Source of the DNA: Acidobacteriota bacterium | GTDB lineage: Bacteria; Acidobacteriota; Vicinamibacteria; Vicinamibacterales; CAVVIG01 | Direction of reading: 5' to 3' | NCBI GenBank assembly: GCA_023265175.1 | Contig: JAHFUI010000008.1 | Span: 13,170 to 62,301, forward strand | DNA length: 49,132 nucleotides | In this document: positions 27,028-36,263 of the stretch, one piece after another | Position numbering within the stretch: position 1 is the first letter of the stretch | Layout of the letters: the number at the start of each line of letters is the position of its first letter | Program-made: the position numbers and the translations under genes | Notes under the pieces: model-generated | What the model saw: only the letters and a program-made list of their open reading frames with translations | Told to the model about the DNA's origin: nothing | Databases searched by the model: none

Positions 27028-28397
27028 CGTTCTCGGTGGAGGGAAAACATGTCACGGTCGCCGGGGCGGCACGCAGCGGCCTGGCCGCAGCCGAGCTGCT
27101 CGCGCGGCGGGGTGCGCAGGTGACGCTGTCGGACACGCGGACCCAGGTGCCGGAAAGTGCCCGCTTGCGCGCGCTCGACATTCGAGTCGAGCTCGGCGGA
27201 CATCGGACGGACACGTTCACGACGGCCGACCTGATCGTGCTGAGTCCCGGCGTGGCGATCGAACAGCCGGCGATCGCCGCCGCCCGCCGCCGCGGCGTGC
27301 CCGTCATCGCGGAAATCGAGCTCGCCTCGCGCTGGTTGCAGGGCCGCGTGATTGCGATCACCGGCACCAAAGGGAAATCGACGACGACAGCACTGACCGG
27401 ACGGATGCTCGCGGCTGCCGGATTCAAGGTCGCCGTTGGCGGCAATATCGGTGCGCCGCTCTGCGCGCAGGTCGTCGACTCGACGCCCGACACGTTGCAC
27501 GTAGTAGAGACGAGCAGCTTCCAGCTCGAGACGATCGACACGTTCCATCCGTGGATTGCGGTGATGTTGAACTTTTCTCCGGATCACCTCGATCGCCATC
27601 CGACAATCGACGCATACGGACGCGCGAAGGCGAGGATTTTCGAAAATCAAGACGAAACCGATTGGGCGGTGATCAACGCGGACGACCCGTCGGTGCTGGA
27701 GCTCGCGAGGCGCGGCCGCGCGGCCAAACGCTACTTTGCCAGGCGCGCGGCGATTGACGAAGGCGTCGTGATCGAGAACGAGTGGATTGTCGAGCGACGA
27801 GGGGGCGCCGCCCAGCCGCTCGTCCCGCTCGACGCCGTGCACCTGATCGGACCGCACCTGGTCAACGACGTCATGGCGGCGGCGGCGGTTGGCGCCATTG
27901 CCGGCGCGGCGCCGGCGGCGATGGCCTCGGCCGTCGACACGTTTCAGGGCCTCGAGCATGTGATGGAGCTGGTCGCCGAGGTCGCCGGCGTGCGGTTCGT
28001 CAACGATTCGAAGGCGACCAACGTGGAGTCGGCGCTGCGGTCGATCGAAAGCTTCGAACAGCGTCTCGTGCCGATCATCGGCGGCCGGTTCAAAGGGGGC
28101 GATTTGACGCTGCTCCGCCAGCCGCTCAGCAGCCGGGCGCGGGCCGTGGTGGCGATTGGCGAAGCCAGGGCCAAAGTGCGCGAGGCGCTCGAGGGCGCGG
28201 TGGAGGTGCACGAAGCGGCATCCTTCGAGGAAGCGATCGCGACGGCGCACGCGCTCGCCCAGCCGGACGGTGTGGTGCTGCTCGCGCCAGCCTGCGCGAG
28301 CTTCGACATGTTTCAGGACTACGCGGAACGCGGCAGGCGCTTCAAGGAGGAGGTCGCGCGGATCGCGCGTACGCAGGAAGAAATCGACCGCAGGTAG
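27024..28397 (+). CDS. murD: UDP-MurNAc-L-Ala:D-Glu ligase MurD
   Basis: 457 residues. The N-terminal UDP-binding domain starts VTVAGAARSGLAAAELL, the ATP loop is GTKGKST (114-120), followed by NFSPDHLDRH with the metal/phosphate ligands and VNDSKATNV in the C-terminal domain. ATGA overlap with mraY. The otherwise gapless cluster breaks right after it: its stop codon is one base from a GTCCGG hairpin and the next gene is 418 bases away. Confidence 0.96.
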   Translation: MTFSVEGKHVTVAGAARSGLAAAELLARRGAQVTLSDTRTQVPESARLRALDIRVELGGHRTDTFTTADLIVLSPGVAIEQPAIAAARRRGVPVIAEIELASRWLQGRVIAITGTKGKSTTTALTGRMLAAAGFKVAVGGNIGAPLCAQVVDSTPDTLHVVETSSFQLETIDTFHPWIAVMLNFSPDHLDRHPTIDAYGRAKARIFENQDETDWAVINADDPSVLELARRGRAAKRYFARRAAIDEGVVIENEWIVERRGGAAQPLVPLDAVHLIGPHLVNDVMAAAAVGAIAGAAPAAMASAVDTFQGLEHVMELVAEVAGVRFVNDSKATNVESALRSIESFEQRLVPIIGGRFKGGDLTLLRQPLSSRARAVVAIGEARAKVREALEGAVEVHEAASFEEAIATAHALAQPDGVVLLAPACASFDMFQDYAERGRRFKEEVARIARTQEEIDRR

Positions 28398-28398
28398 T

Positions 28399-28416
28399 GT
28401 CCGGCTTCAGCCGGAC
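28399..28416. repeat. GTCCGG-type hairpin after murD
   Basis: GTCCGGCT and AGCCGGAC form an 8-pair stem around TC (probably 7 pairs with a four-base loop). It starts one base after the murD stop. Same arms as 493-531 and 29941-29958. It lacks a U-tract, so intrinsic termination is doubtful. Confidence 0.7.
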
Positions 28417-28421
28417 CAGAC

Positions 28422-28547
28422 GTGAGCGGTGAGCAGTCGTCAGTCGGTTTATCGCGGTGAAGGACTGGCTGCTGGGAACGCAGGCTGCCCCGGTCTGCGA
28501 AGCTGGTGCCCTTGCCCGAGGCCGACTGATGACTGCTGGCCGCTCAC
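28422..28547. repeat. 7-base word arms, inverted, in the murD-ftsW gap
   Basis: Left arm 28422-28447 (GTGAGCG, GTGAGCA, GTCGTCA, GTCGG) and right arm 28522-28547 (CCGACTG, ATGACTG, CTGGCCG, CTCAC) are reverse complements with a few mismatches, separated by 74 bases. Confidence 0.85.
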
Positions 28548-28685
28548 GGCGATCCTACCGCGCGCGCGATGTGAGGGCGCACGGACGTGTGACCGGCGCC
28601 GGCCGTTGTTTCGGGTGGAGCGCGGTTCAGCTATAGGCACGGCCCGAAGGCCGCGCGCGACACACGAAACGTCGTCGAAACGTTG

Positions 28686-28790
28686 GGCCGGGCCTTTACG
28701 CCCGGCCGCCCTAGCCGTCTTGAGTCCCAAGAACTTGCACCGAATGAGTCAAGTTTTTCGGTCAAGACGGCTAGCCCCCGCGCAGCGGGG
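28686..28790. repeat. Cluster of palindromes upstream of ftsW
   Basis: Three perfect stems: GGCCGGGC/GCCCGGCC at 28686-28707; CTAGCCGTCTTGA with its complement at 28711-28723 and 28762-28774, enclosing a nested AACTTG/CAAGTT pair; and CCCCGC/GCGGGG at 28776-28790. The stretch 28417-28815 holds no gene. It could insulate or attenuate the downstream half of the cluster. Confidence 0.75.
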
Positions 28791-28815
28791 CTGTGATGAA
28801 GGCGGACTAGGAGAT

Positions 28816-29916
28816 ATGGCTCGCAAGCTGAAGTCCGACCCCGCGCTGTTCATCGCGACCATCCTGTTGGTCGCGCTGAGCATCGTCATGGTCTACAGCG
28901 CCTCGGCTGTCGTGGCGATGGAGCGGACCGGACGCCCCTACTTCTTCTTGACGAAACAGGGGCTCTGGGCCGCGCTCGGCATCGCCGTGCTCGGCGTGGC
29001 CATGCGGATTGATTATCGGACCTACAAAGAGCCGGCATTCATCTGGTCGTCGCTCGCGTTCGTCACGCTCGGCCTGGTTGCGGTGTTGTTCAGCCCTCCA
29101 GTGAACAACGCGCGGCGGTGGTTCTCCATCGGCGGACTGGGGATTCAGCCGTCCGAGCTGGCGAAGCTGAGCGCGATCTTCTTCACGGCCGCCGTGCTCG
29201 AGCGCCGCATGAATCGGATCAACGAGCTGGGATACTCGCTCATTCCGATAGGTGCCGTCGTGGTGTGTCTCGTTGGACTGATTCTGCTCGAGCCCGATTT
29301 CGGCACCTCGATGTCGCTGGTGGCGATCGCCACCGTGATGGTGTTCGCCGCTGGCCTCAACTACACCTACATCCTCGGCGCCGCGCTCTGCGCGTTGCCG
29401 GCCATCGCGTTTCTCGTCATGGGCACCGCATACCGCCGCCAGCGCGTGCTGACGTTTCTCGATCCGTGGAACGATCCGCTCGGCGCCGGCTTCCAGATCA
29501 TTCAGTCGCTGATCGCCGTCGGCACTGGCGGGGTGTGGGGCAAGGGAGTGATGAACGGCGTGCAGAAGCTGTTCTTTCTCCCGGAGCCGCACACCGATTT
29601 CATTTATTCCGTCATCGCGGAAGAGCTCGGCCTCGTTGGCGCGACCGCGGTGGTCGTCTGCTTTTGCGTCATCGCATGGCGGGGCATGCGCGTGTCGCTC
29701 CGTGCGCCGGATCGCTTCGGTGCCTTTCTGGCGCTGGGGCTGACGACGATGGTGGCGGTCCAGGCGTTGGTCAACATCAGCGTGGTGCTCGGGCTGATGC
29801 CGACCAAGGGGATCCCGCTGCCGTTTGTCAGCGCGGGCGGGTCGTCGCTGCTGATCAACCTGCTCGGGATGGGGATTCTGTTGAACGTGTCGCAGCACGC
29901 TTCGTCGGAAGCATGA
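28816..29916 (+). CDS. ftsW: Septal peptidoglycan glycosyltransferase FtsW
   Basis: 366 residues, SEDS family, about ten transmembrane helices. It polymerises lipid II at the septum together with FtsI. Marks: NARRWFSIGGLGIQPSELAK, LEPDFGTSM, the large loop with DPWNDPLGAGFQIIQS, and PTKGIPLPFVSAGGSS. The ATG at 28816 has AGGAG at good spacing; in-frame codons further up lie in the palindrome region and are not used. Followed after 51 bases by murG. Confidence 0.96.
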   Translation: MARKLKSDPALFIATILLVALSIVMVYSASAVVAMERTGRPYFFLTKQGLWAALGIAVLGVAMRIDYRTYKEPAFIWSSLAFVTLGLVAVLFSPPVNNARRWFSIGGLGIQPSELAKLSAIFFTAAVLERRMNRINELGYSLIPIGAVVVCLVGLILLEPDFGTSMSLVAIATVMVFAAGLNYTYILGAALCALPAIAFLVMGTAYRRQRVLTFLDPWNDPLGAGFQIIQSLIAVGTGGVWGKGVMNGVQKLFFLPEPHTDFIYSVIAEELGLVGATAVVVCFCVIAWRGMRVSLRAPDRFGAFLALGLTTMVAVQALVNISVVLGLMPTKGIPLPFVSAGGSSLLINLLGMGILLNVSQHASSEA

Positions 29917-29940
29917 GTACCAGACGAGACGGAGATGACG

Positions 29941-29958
29941 GTCCGGCCAAGGCTGGAC
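29941..29958. repeat. GTCCGG-type hairpin in front of murG
   Basis: GTCCGGCC and GGCTGGAC with one G-T pair, loop AA, followed by ACGACG exactly as at 532-537. It ends nine bases before the murG ATG and could mask the initiation region in the messenger RNA. Confidence 0.55.
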
Positions 29959-29967
29959 ACGACGTAC

Positions 29968-31089
29968 ATGGCAGAGCAATCACGGCGGCTGCGCATCGTG
30001 ATAGCCGGCGGGGGAACCGGCGGCCACTTGTTTCCGGGGATTGCGGTCGCACGCGAGATCGAGTCGCGACGGCCCGATGCGATCATTTCGTTCGTGGGGA
30101 CGTGGCGCGGGATCGAGTCGCGCGTCGTGCCGCTCGAAGGCTTCGAGCTGGATCTGATTCGCAGCGGGGGCCTCAAGGGCAAGTCGCTCGCGGCGCGCGT
30201 GCGCGGATCGATCCTGCTGCCGCTCGGTCTGGCCGATGCCTGGCGGGTCGTGTCCAACCGCCGTCCGCACCTCGTGTTCGGAGTCGGCGGCTACAGTTCG
30301 GGGCCGGTGGTCCTGGTTGCCGCGCTCCGCGGGATTCCGACGCTGCTGCTCGAGCAGAACGCGGTGCCTGGGCTGACCAACCGACTGCTCGCGCCGTTCG
30401 CGCGGGCCGCAGCGGTGACGTTCGAATCGACGACGACGTTTTTTGGCGCGAAGGCGTTCGTCAGCGGTAATCCGGTTCGGCCGGAGTTCCTGAAGGCGGT
30501 CGAATCCGTCGAGGCTCGGAAGGAGTTGGAACCAGATGCAGAAGCGTCGAGCGCGAGGGTTTTAGTCTTTGGCGGCTCTCAGGGCGCGCACGCGATCAAC
30601 GTGGCCATGGTGGAGGCAGCGGAGGAGTTGGCGGCCCACGCGCCCCGTCTTCATCTCACGCACCAGACGGGAGACCGAGATGTGGCGATGGTCGGCGCCG
30701 CCTACCGGAAAGCGGGGTTGGCGGCCGACGTTGCGCCGTTCTTCGACGACATGGGACGGCGAGTCGGACGCGCCGATCTGATTGTCTGCCGGGCCGGCGC
30801 CACAACGCTCGCCGAGATCACGGCGGCTGGCAAGGCGGCGATTCTGATCCCGCTGCCGACGGCGACCGACGACCATCAGCGCAAGAACGCCGAGGCGCTG
30901 GCGGCGGCCGGCGCCGCGGAGGTGCTGATCCAGTCGGACCTGACGGGCCATACGCTCGCCCGCCGGATCCTGACGCTCGCGACCGACCGCGAGACCCGGA
31001 TGCGGATGTCGGCCGCCGCGCGGAAGATGGCGCGCCCCGACGCGGCGCAAATGATCGTCGATCGGGCGCTCGAGCTGGTGAAGATGTGA
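29968..31089 (+). CDS. murG: Lipid II synthase MurG
   Basis: 373 residues, GT28 family. Transfers GlcNAc to lipid I on the inner membrane face. N-terminal glycine loop AGGGTGGHLFPG (13-24), GVGGYSSGP, SGNPVRPEF, and the UDP-GlcNAc site CRAGATTLAEITAAGKAAILIP. The ATG at 29968 matches the usual short N-terminus; an in-frame ATG at 29935 would translate through the hairpin 29941-29958 and add eleven unrelated residues. Confidence 0.95.
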   Translation: MAEQSRRLRIVIAGGGTGGHLFPGIAVAREIESRRPDAIISFVGTWRGIESRVVPLEGFELDLIRSGGLKGKSLAARVRGSILLPLGLADAWRVVSNRRPHLVFGVGGYSSGPVVLVAALRGIPTLLLEQNAVPGLTNRLLAPFARAAAVTFESTTTFFGAKAFVSGNPVRPEFLKAVESVEARKELEPDAEASSARVLVFGGSQGAHAINVAMVEAAEELAAHAPRLHLTHQTGDRDVAMVGAAYRKAGLAADVAPFFDDMGRRVGRADLIVCRAGATTLAEITAAGKAAILIPLPTATDDHQRKNAEALAAAGAAEVLIQSDLTGHTLARRILTLATDRETRMRMSAAARKMARPDAAQMIVDRALELVKM

Positions 31090-31093
31090 GGAA

Positions 31094-31149
31094 TTCAGCG
31101 TTCAGCGTTCAGGGTTCTGGGTTCGGCTCCGGGTTGCGGGTTTGGGGTG
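31094..31149. repeat. 7-base word array between murG and murC
   Basis: Eight words in register from 31094: TTCAGCG twice, TTCAGGG, TTCTGGG, TTCGGCT, CCGGGTT, GCGGGTT, TGGGGTG. Direct only, with no inverted arm, drifting towards G-rich. It fills the gap from just after the murG stop (31089) to the murC start (31154). Confidence 0.8.
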
Positions 31150-31153
31150 CGGA

Positions 31154-32581
31154 GTGCTAGGCAAAACGCGCCGCGTGCATTTCATCGGCATCGGCGGCAG
31201 CGGCATGAGCGGCATCGCGGAGCTGCTCGCCAATCTGGGGTTCGTCGTCAGCGGGTCGGACGAATGGCGCTCGGCGGTCACCGATCGTCTCGCGTCGCTG
31301 GGCATTCCCGTCGCGCACGGACACGATGCTCGGTCGATCGGAGACGCCGATGTCGTGGTGGTGTCGTCGGCCGTCAGGGCGACGAATCCTGAAGTACGCG
31401 AAGCGGTGCGGCGCCAGATTCCGGTGATCCCGCGCGCGGAGATGCTGGCGGAGCTGATGCGCCTGCGGTTCAGCATCGCCGTCGCCGGCGCGCACGGGAA
31501 GACGACGACGTCGTCGATGATTGCGCTGGTGCTCGAACGGGCCGGCCTCGATCCGACAGCCGTCATCGGCGGCCGCCTGAGCGCATTCGGCAGCAACGCG
31601 CGGCTCGGCCGCGGGGAGCTCATGGTCGCCGAGGCCGACGAAAGCGATCGCTCGTTCTTGAAGCTGTTCCCGACGATTGCAGTGGTGACGAACATCGATC
31701 ACGAGCATCTGGAAAACTACGGCGGCTTCGACGACCTCCAGCAGGCGTTCGTCGACTTCGCCAACAAGGTCCCGTTTTACGGAAGCGTGATCGCCTGCGC
31801 CGACGATCCGAACCTCGCCGCGATCATGCCTCGCATGACGCGCCGCGTGACGACGTACGGCCTCGACGCGCCAGGATGTGATGTGACCGCAACCGATGTG
31901 GTCCTGCAACCACTGGGAATCGAGGCGATCGTGAAGCGTGGCGGCCGCCGCGCCGGCGAGCCGCCGGAGCCGGCGGCGCTGGGACGGCTCTCACTTCAAG
32001 TACCGGGCCGTCACAATCTGCAGAACGCGCTGGCGGCCGTCGCCGTCGGCCTCGAGCTCGGGCTGTCGTTCGATCGCATTCGGGCGGGCCTTCAGGAATT
32101 TCGTGGCGTGGAACGTCGCTTCGAGGTGCGTGGCGAGCCCAACCGGGTCCTCGTCGTCGACGACTATGCCCACCATCCGACGGAGATCGCCGCGGCGCTG
32201 GCCGCAGCGCGCGCCCTCAATCGACGGCTGATTGTCGCCTTTCAGGCGCATCGGTTCACACGGACCGCGGCGTTGATGGAAGGGTTCGGTCCCTCACTCG
32301 CCGCTGCCGATCACGTCGTGCTGGCCGACATCTACGCGGCCGGCGAGGATCCGATCGCCGGCGTCACCCTCGACGCGCTCGCGGCGGCCATTCGACGGGG
32401 CACGCGCGCGCCGGTCGACGTCGTGCTGGCGCTGGACGATCTCGTTCCCGCGCTGGTCCGCATCGCCCGCCCGGGCGACGTGGTGATGACGCTCGGCGCC
32501 GGTTCGATCGGAAGCGTGGTGGAACGGCTGATTGACGCGCTGGCGGCGAACGCCGACAGCGCGACCGGGAGCGGCACGTGA
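31154..32581 (+). CDS. murC: UDP-MurNAc:L-alanine ligase MurC
   Basis: 475 residues. The N-terminus RVHFIGIGGSGMSGIAELL and SGSD are MurC-specific; the ATP loop is GAHGKTT (112-118), and DEYAHHP is represented by VDDYAHHPTEI. The first amino acid ligase of the pathway, although encoded last of the four here. Start taken as the GTG at 31154; a TTG four codons up is possible. GTGA overlap with ftsQ. No murB or ddl lies between murC and ftsQ, where many genomes have them. Confidence 0.95.
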   Translation: MLGKTRRVHFIGIGGSGMSGIAELLANLGFVVSGSDEWRSAVTDRLASLGIPVAHGHDARSIGDADVVVVSSAVRATNPEVREAVRRQIPVIPRAEMLAELMRLRFSIAVAGAHGKTTTSSMIALVLERAGLDPTAVIGGRLSAFGSNARLGRGELMVAEADESDRSFLKLFPTIAVVTNIDHEHLENYGGFDDLQQAFVDFANKVPFYGSVIACADDPNLAAIMPRMTRRVTTYGLDAPGCDVTATDVVLQPLGIEAIVKRGGRRAGEPPEPAALGRLSLQVPGRHNLQNALAAVAVGLELGLSFDRIRAGLQEFRGVERRFEVRGEPNRVLVVDDYAHHPTEIAAALAAARALNRRLIVAFQAHRFTRTAALMEGFGPSLAAADHVVLADIYAAGEDPIAGVTLDALAAAIRRGTRAPVDVVLALDDLVPALVRIARPGDVVMTLGAGSIGSVVERLIDALAANADSATGSGT

Positions 32582-33426
32582 GTCGGGTTGCCGTCGCCGC
32601 CGACAAACGGTTTCGCCGCGCCCACGTGAAACCGGCGCGGCAGCGCCGAAACTGGCGCGTGTGGATGGAACGAACCGTTGGTTATGGGCTGATTGCGGCC
32701 GTCGTGCTGGTCGGGGCGTACCACAGCGCGGGAATCGTGGGGCAGGCCCACATGCTTCAAATCGAACGAATCGTCGTGCATGGCAACGAGCAGTTGTCGA
32801 GCGGCGAGGTCCTCGCCGTGCTCAGTGGCCTGCGCGGCCAGAGCCTCGTCTGGACCGATCTGAATGCGTGGCGGCGTCGCCTGTTGTCGTCGCCCTGGAT
32901 CCGCGACGCGGATCTCCGACGATCGCTGCCCTCGACGGTCGAAGTGGTCGTCTCCGAGCGGCGGCCGATTGGGGTCGGACGCATCGATGGCCTCATGTAT
33001 CTGGTCGACGACCGCGGCGTGCTCATCGACGAATACGGACCGCAGTACGCGGAATTCGATTTGCCGATCATCGACGGCCTATCCGCGCGGGCCGACGCCG
33101 GCACGATGACCGACGGCGCGCGGGTGGAGCTGGCCGCGCGTGTGATTGGGGCGCTGCGGTCCAATCCGGAGGTCGCCCGGCGGCTCTCACAAGTGGACGT
33201 GCGGGATGTGCACAACGCGGCCGTGATCCTGACCGGCGACCCGGCGGTGATCGGGCTTGGCGATCAGCAGTTCTTGCAGCGGCTGCAGTCGTATCTGGAG
33301 CTCGCGCCGGCCCTTCGTGAGCGCGTCGCCGATATCGATTACGTCGACCTGCGGTTCGACGGCCGTATTTACGTGCGGCCCGCCGGCAACATGGCGCCGG
33401 CCGGAGCTCCCAAAACGAGGCGATAA
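32578..33426 (+). CDS. ftsQ: Cell division protein FtsQ
   Basis: 282 residues. Basic cytoplasmic N-terminus (1-30), one transmembrane helix (about 33-50), POTRA domain (about 58-128, IERIVVHGNEQLSSGEVL and DADLRRSLPSTVEVVVSERRP), then the beta domain to about 270 with DLRFDGRIYVRP. Links FtsL/FtsB to the divisome. GTG start overlapping the murC stop. Twenty-three bases before ftsA. Confidence 0.92.
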   Translation: MSRVAVAADKRFRRAHVKPARQRRNWRVWMERTVGYGLIAAVVLVGAYHSAGIVGQAHMLQIERIVVHGNEQLSSGEVLAVLSGLRGQSLVWTDLNAWRRRLLSSPWIRDADLRRSLPSTVEVVVSERRPIGVGRIDGLMYLVDDRGVLIDEYGPQYAEFDLPIIDGLSARADAGTMTDGARVELAARVIGALRSNPEVARRLSQVDVRDVHNAAVILTGDPAVIGLGDQQFLQRLQSYLELAPALRERVADIDYVDLRFDGRIYVRPAGNMAPAGAPKTRR

Positions 33427-33449
33427 GCCTCAACGATCCCGGAGGCAGC

Positions 33450-34688
33450 GTGGCACGAAAAGAGCGGTATCTGGTCGGGCTCGACGTCGGAACCTCGAAA
33501 GTGACCGTCGTCGTCGGCGAGATGCTCGACGGTGAAGGGCTCGATATCGTCGGACTTGGCGTCGCCGAATCGCGAGGCATCCGCCGCGGCGTCGTCGTCA
33601 ACCTGGAGGCCGCCGTCGACTCGATCAAGAAGTCGATCGAGGAAGCCGAACTGATGGCCGGCGTCGAGATCGATTCCGTGCATCTGGCGCTGTCGGGTCC
33701 GCACATCAAGGGATTCAACAGCCGCGGCGTGATTGCGGTCGCAGGGAGGACGCGCGAGATCACGCGCGAAGATGTCCGGCGGGCGATCGACGCGGCCAAG
33801 GCCGTCTCGCTGCCGACGGGGCGGGAGATTCTACACGTGCTGCCGCAGGATTTCGTCGTCGACGAACAGGACGGCATCGGGGCGCCCGTCGGCATGACCG
33901 GCGCCCGGCTCGAGGTCAACGTGCACATCGTCACCGGCAGCCAGAACTCGACCCAGAACATCGTCGCGTGCGTGAACCGGGCCGGCGTCGCCGTCGCCGA
34001 AACCGTCGTCGAGCAGCTGGCGGCGAGTGAGGCGGTGCTGACCGAGGACGAAAAGGAGCTCGGCGTGGCGCTCGTCGACATCGGCGGCGGCACGACCGAC
34101 ATCGCGATTTACGAACGGGGGAGCCTGTGGCACACGGCGGTCATCGGCCTGGGCGGCGATCACTTCAGCAACGACATCGCGGTCGGTCTTCGCACGCCGG
34201 TTCCAGACGCCGAAAAGATCAAGCGTAAGTGTGGCTGCGCGTTGTCCGGCATGGTCGACGAGGACGAAACGATGGAAGTGGCGAGCGTCGGTGGCCGCAA
34301 GCCGCGGGTGATGGCGCGCCGTATCCTCTCGGAGATCCTTCAACCGCGCGCCGAGGAGATCTTCCATCTCGTGTGGGACGAAATCAGGCGCGCGGGTTAC
34401 GAGAAGAGCCTCAATTCCGGCATCGCGCTGACCGGCGGCGGATCCATCCTCGACGGCATGCCGGAAATCGCCGAACAGATCTTCGACTTGCCTATCCGGC
34501 GTGGATGTCCGGCCGGCGTCGGCGGACTCGCCGATCACGTGAACAGTCCCAGGTTCGCCACCGGTGTCGGGCTGGTGCTCTACGCGTACCGCAACTCCAT
34601 TGGCGGCGCTGTGCGCGTGCCGGTGGGTGCCGGTGCGTTCGGCCGCGTCGCCGGACGCCTACGCGGCCTGTTCAAGGAATTCTTTTAA
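33450..34688 (+). CDS. ftsA: Cell division protein FtsA
   Basis: 412 residues, actin fold. Nucleotide-binding [15 protein letters not shown] near the N-terminus, [14 protein letters not shown] in the centre and [15 protein letters not shown] near 325. The C-terminal [10 protein letters not shown] is the amphipathic helix that tethers FtsZ to the membrane. GTG start with GGAGG four bases upstream. ftsZ follows after 13 bases. Confidence 0.96.
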   Translation: MARKERYLVGLDVGTSKVTVVVGEMLDGEGLDIVGLGVAESRGIRRGVVVNLEAAVDSIKKSIEEAELMAGVEIDSVHLALSGPHIKGFNSRGVIAVAGRTREITREDVRRAIDAAKAVSLPTGREILHVLPQDFVVDEQDGIGAPVGMTGARLEVNVHIVTGSQNSTQNIVACVNRAGVAVAETVVEQLAASEAVLTEDEKELGVALVDIGGGTTDIAIYERGSLWHTAVIGLGGDHFSNDIAVGLRTPVPDAEKIKRKCGCALSGMVDEDETMEVASVGGRKPRVMARRILSEILQPRAEEIFHLVWDEIRRAGYEKSLNSGIALTGGGSILDGMPEIAEQIFDLPIRRGCPAGVGGLADHVNSPRFATGVGLVLYAYRNSIGGAVRVPVGAGAFGRVAGRLRGLFKEFF

Positions 34689-34701
34689 AAAGGAGCGACG
34701 A

Positions 34702-36048
34702 ATGGCCGAACTGCACAACACGCCGAACATTGATGACGGCGGCGATGAGCGCCGCCTGCGCCTTCGCCTCGACGATGAGCAAGACATGGCAGCGCGAATC
34801 AAGGTCATCGGGGTTGGCGGCGGCGGCAGCAACGCGGTCAACCGGATGGTCGGCGCGCGACTCGATGGCGTCGAGCTCATCGTCGTCAACACGGACTTGC
34901 AGGCGCTTCGCACCAGCAAGGCGCCGATCAAGCTGCAGATCGGCAGCCGGCTGACCAAGGGACTCGGCGCGGGCGCCGATCCGAACGTGGGTCGGTCGGC
35001 CGCGCTCGAAGACACTGAAAAAATCATTCAGGCGCTGGACGGCGCCGACATGGTCTTCGTCACGACCGGTCTCGGGGGCGGCACGGGTACGGGCGCCGCG
35101 CCGGTCATCGCCAGTCTGGCCAGTGAGCTCGGCGTGCTGACCATCGCGGTCGTCACCAAACCCTTCAAGTTCGAGGGCAAGAAGCGGCAGGTGCAGGCCG
35201 AACGAGGGCTCGACGCGCTTCGTGAGTGCGTCGACACGATCATTACGATTCCCAACGAACGGCTCCTCACGATCATCGATCGGACGACGCCGCTGACCGA
35301 GGCATTCGCGATGGCGGACGATGTGCTGCGCCAGGCGATTCAAGGGATTTCGGATCTGATTCTGGTGCCAGGGCTGATCAACCTCGACTTCGCGGATGTG
35401 AAGACCATCATGGCCGGCATGGGATTGGCGATGATGGGGACCGGCATTGCGGACGGTCAGGACCGTGCGGTCGAAGCGGCGCGTCGCGCGATTTCGAGTC
35501 CGCTGCTCGAAGGCGCGTCGGTGAACGGCGCGCGAGCCGTCATCATCAACGTGACCGGCGGCCCCGATCTGTCGCTCGTCGAGGTCAGCGAGGCCTCGTC
35601 CATCGTGCAGGAAGCCGCCGACGAAGACGCGAACATCATCTTCGGCGCCGTGGTCGATCCGGCGTTGACGGGAACGGTCAAGATTACGGTCATCGCCACC
35701 GGCTTCGGTCCGCGGGCAGCCGTGAGCACTGCGGGAGCCGCCGCTCAGACGCCGGTCGATATGACCCGGTACGGAGACCCTGCGCGCCTGCGCGCCGCCG
35801 CGGCCGTATCCGTCGTGCCAGCAGCGGTTACCGAACGGCTGACATTGCGGCGCCTCTCGGCGGGACGCAGGCCGGCGATCGAGATTTCGCTGCCGATGGG
35901 CGAGGGCGGCGCAGACGCGCCGCAGGCGCCCGCGACGACACTGCCGCTTCCGAACCTGGTTGGCGCAGACTCTTTGCGTCACCCATTGGAGGAAGACGTG
36001 AATGGCCCCTTCGACGTCCCCGCATTTCTACGCCGGCAGGAAGGCTGA
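34702..36048 (+). CDS. ftsZ: Cell division GTPase FtsZ
   Basis: 448 residues. Tubulin-like GTPase that forms the Z ring. N-terminal leader (1-30), [17 protein letters not shown], signature GGGTGTG (125-131), a T7 loop with [11 protein letters not shown], a disordered linker from about 350, and the terminal [12 protein letters not shown] that contacts FtsA. Strong AAGGAG seven bases before the ATG. Last dcw gene; no intrinsic terminator is visible in the next 215 bases. Confidence 0.97.
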   Translation: MAELHNTPNIDDGGDERRLRLRLDDEQDMAARIKVIGVGGGGSNAVNRMVGARLDGVELIVVNTDLQALRTSKAPIKLQIGSRLTKGLGAGADPNVGRSAALEDTEKIIQALDGADMVFVTTGLGGGTGTGAAPVIASLASELGVLTIAVVTKPFKFEGKKRQVQAERGLDALRECVDTIITIPNERLLTIIDRTTPLTEAFAMADDVLRQAIQGISDLILVPGLINLDFADVKTIMAGMGLAMMGTGIADGQDRAVEAARRAISSPLLEGASVNGARAVIINVTGGPDLSLVEVSEASSIVQEAADEDANIIFGAVVDPALTGTVKITVIATGFGPRAAVSTAGAAAQTPVDMTRYGDPARLRAAAAVSVVPAAVTERLTLRRLSAGRRPAIEISLPMGEGGADAPQAPATTLPLPNLVGADSLRHPLEEDVNGPFDVPAFLRRQEG

Positions 36049-36263
36049 GATCGGGCACCGGATCGGCGATGCTTTCGTCCATGTCCAGGTCAGGTCATCC
36101 TCACGGGGGCAGACGAGCGTCCTGGTGGTAAAGTAAATAGATCCACGGCACACGGGAGCGTCGGCGTCGGAGCAGCAAGCGCCGGACGGCCCGACATCGA
36201 TCAGGACAGGCGGTTCTATCGCCGCCAGCTTCCTCGCGCGTCCTGGCGTGATTATTTCCAATC

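Noticed and set aside
29935-29967. Earlier ATG for murG
   Set aside because: The extra residues are coded by a hairpin repeat and GGAG sits with zero spacing; the shorter form matches the family.
36028-36261. 77-codon minus-strand ORF after ftsZ
   Set aside because: Cys-containing but with no paired motif or ribosome site; overlaps the end of ftsZ.
36049-36263. Riboswitch or small RNA between ftsZ and the radical SAM gene
   Set aside because: No conserved core of a known riboswitch could be recognised, and no terminator or Shine-Dalgarno masking is evident. A covariance-model search would be needed.
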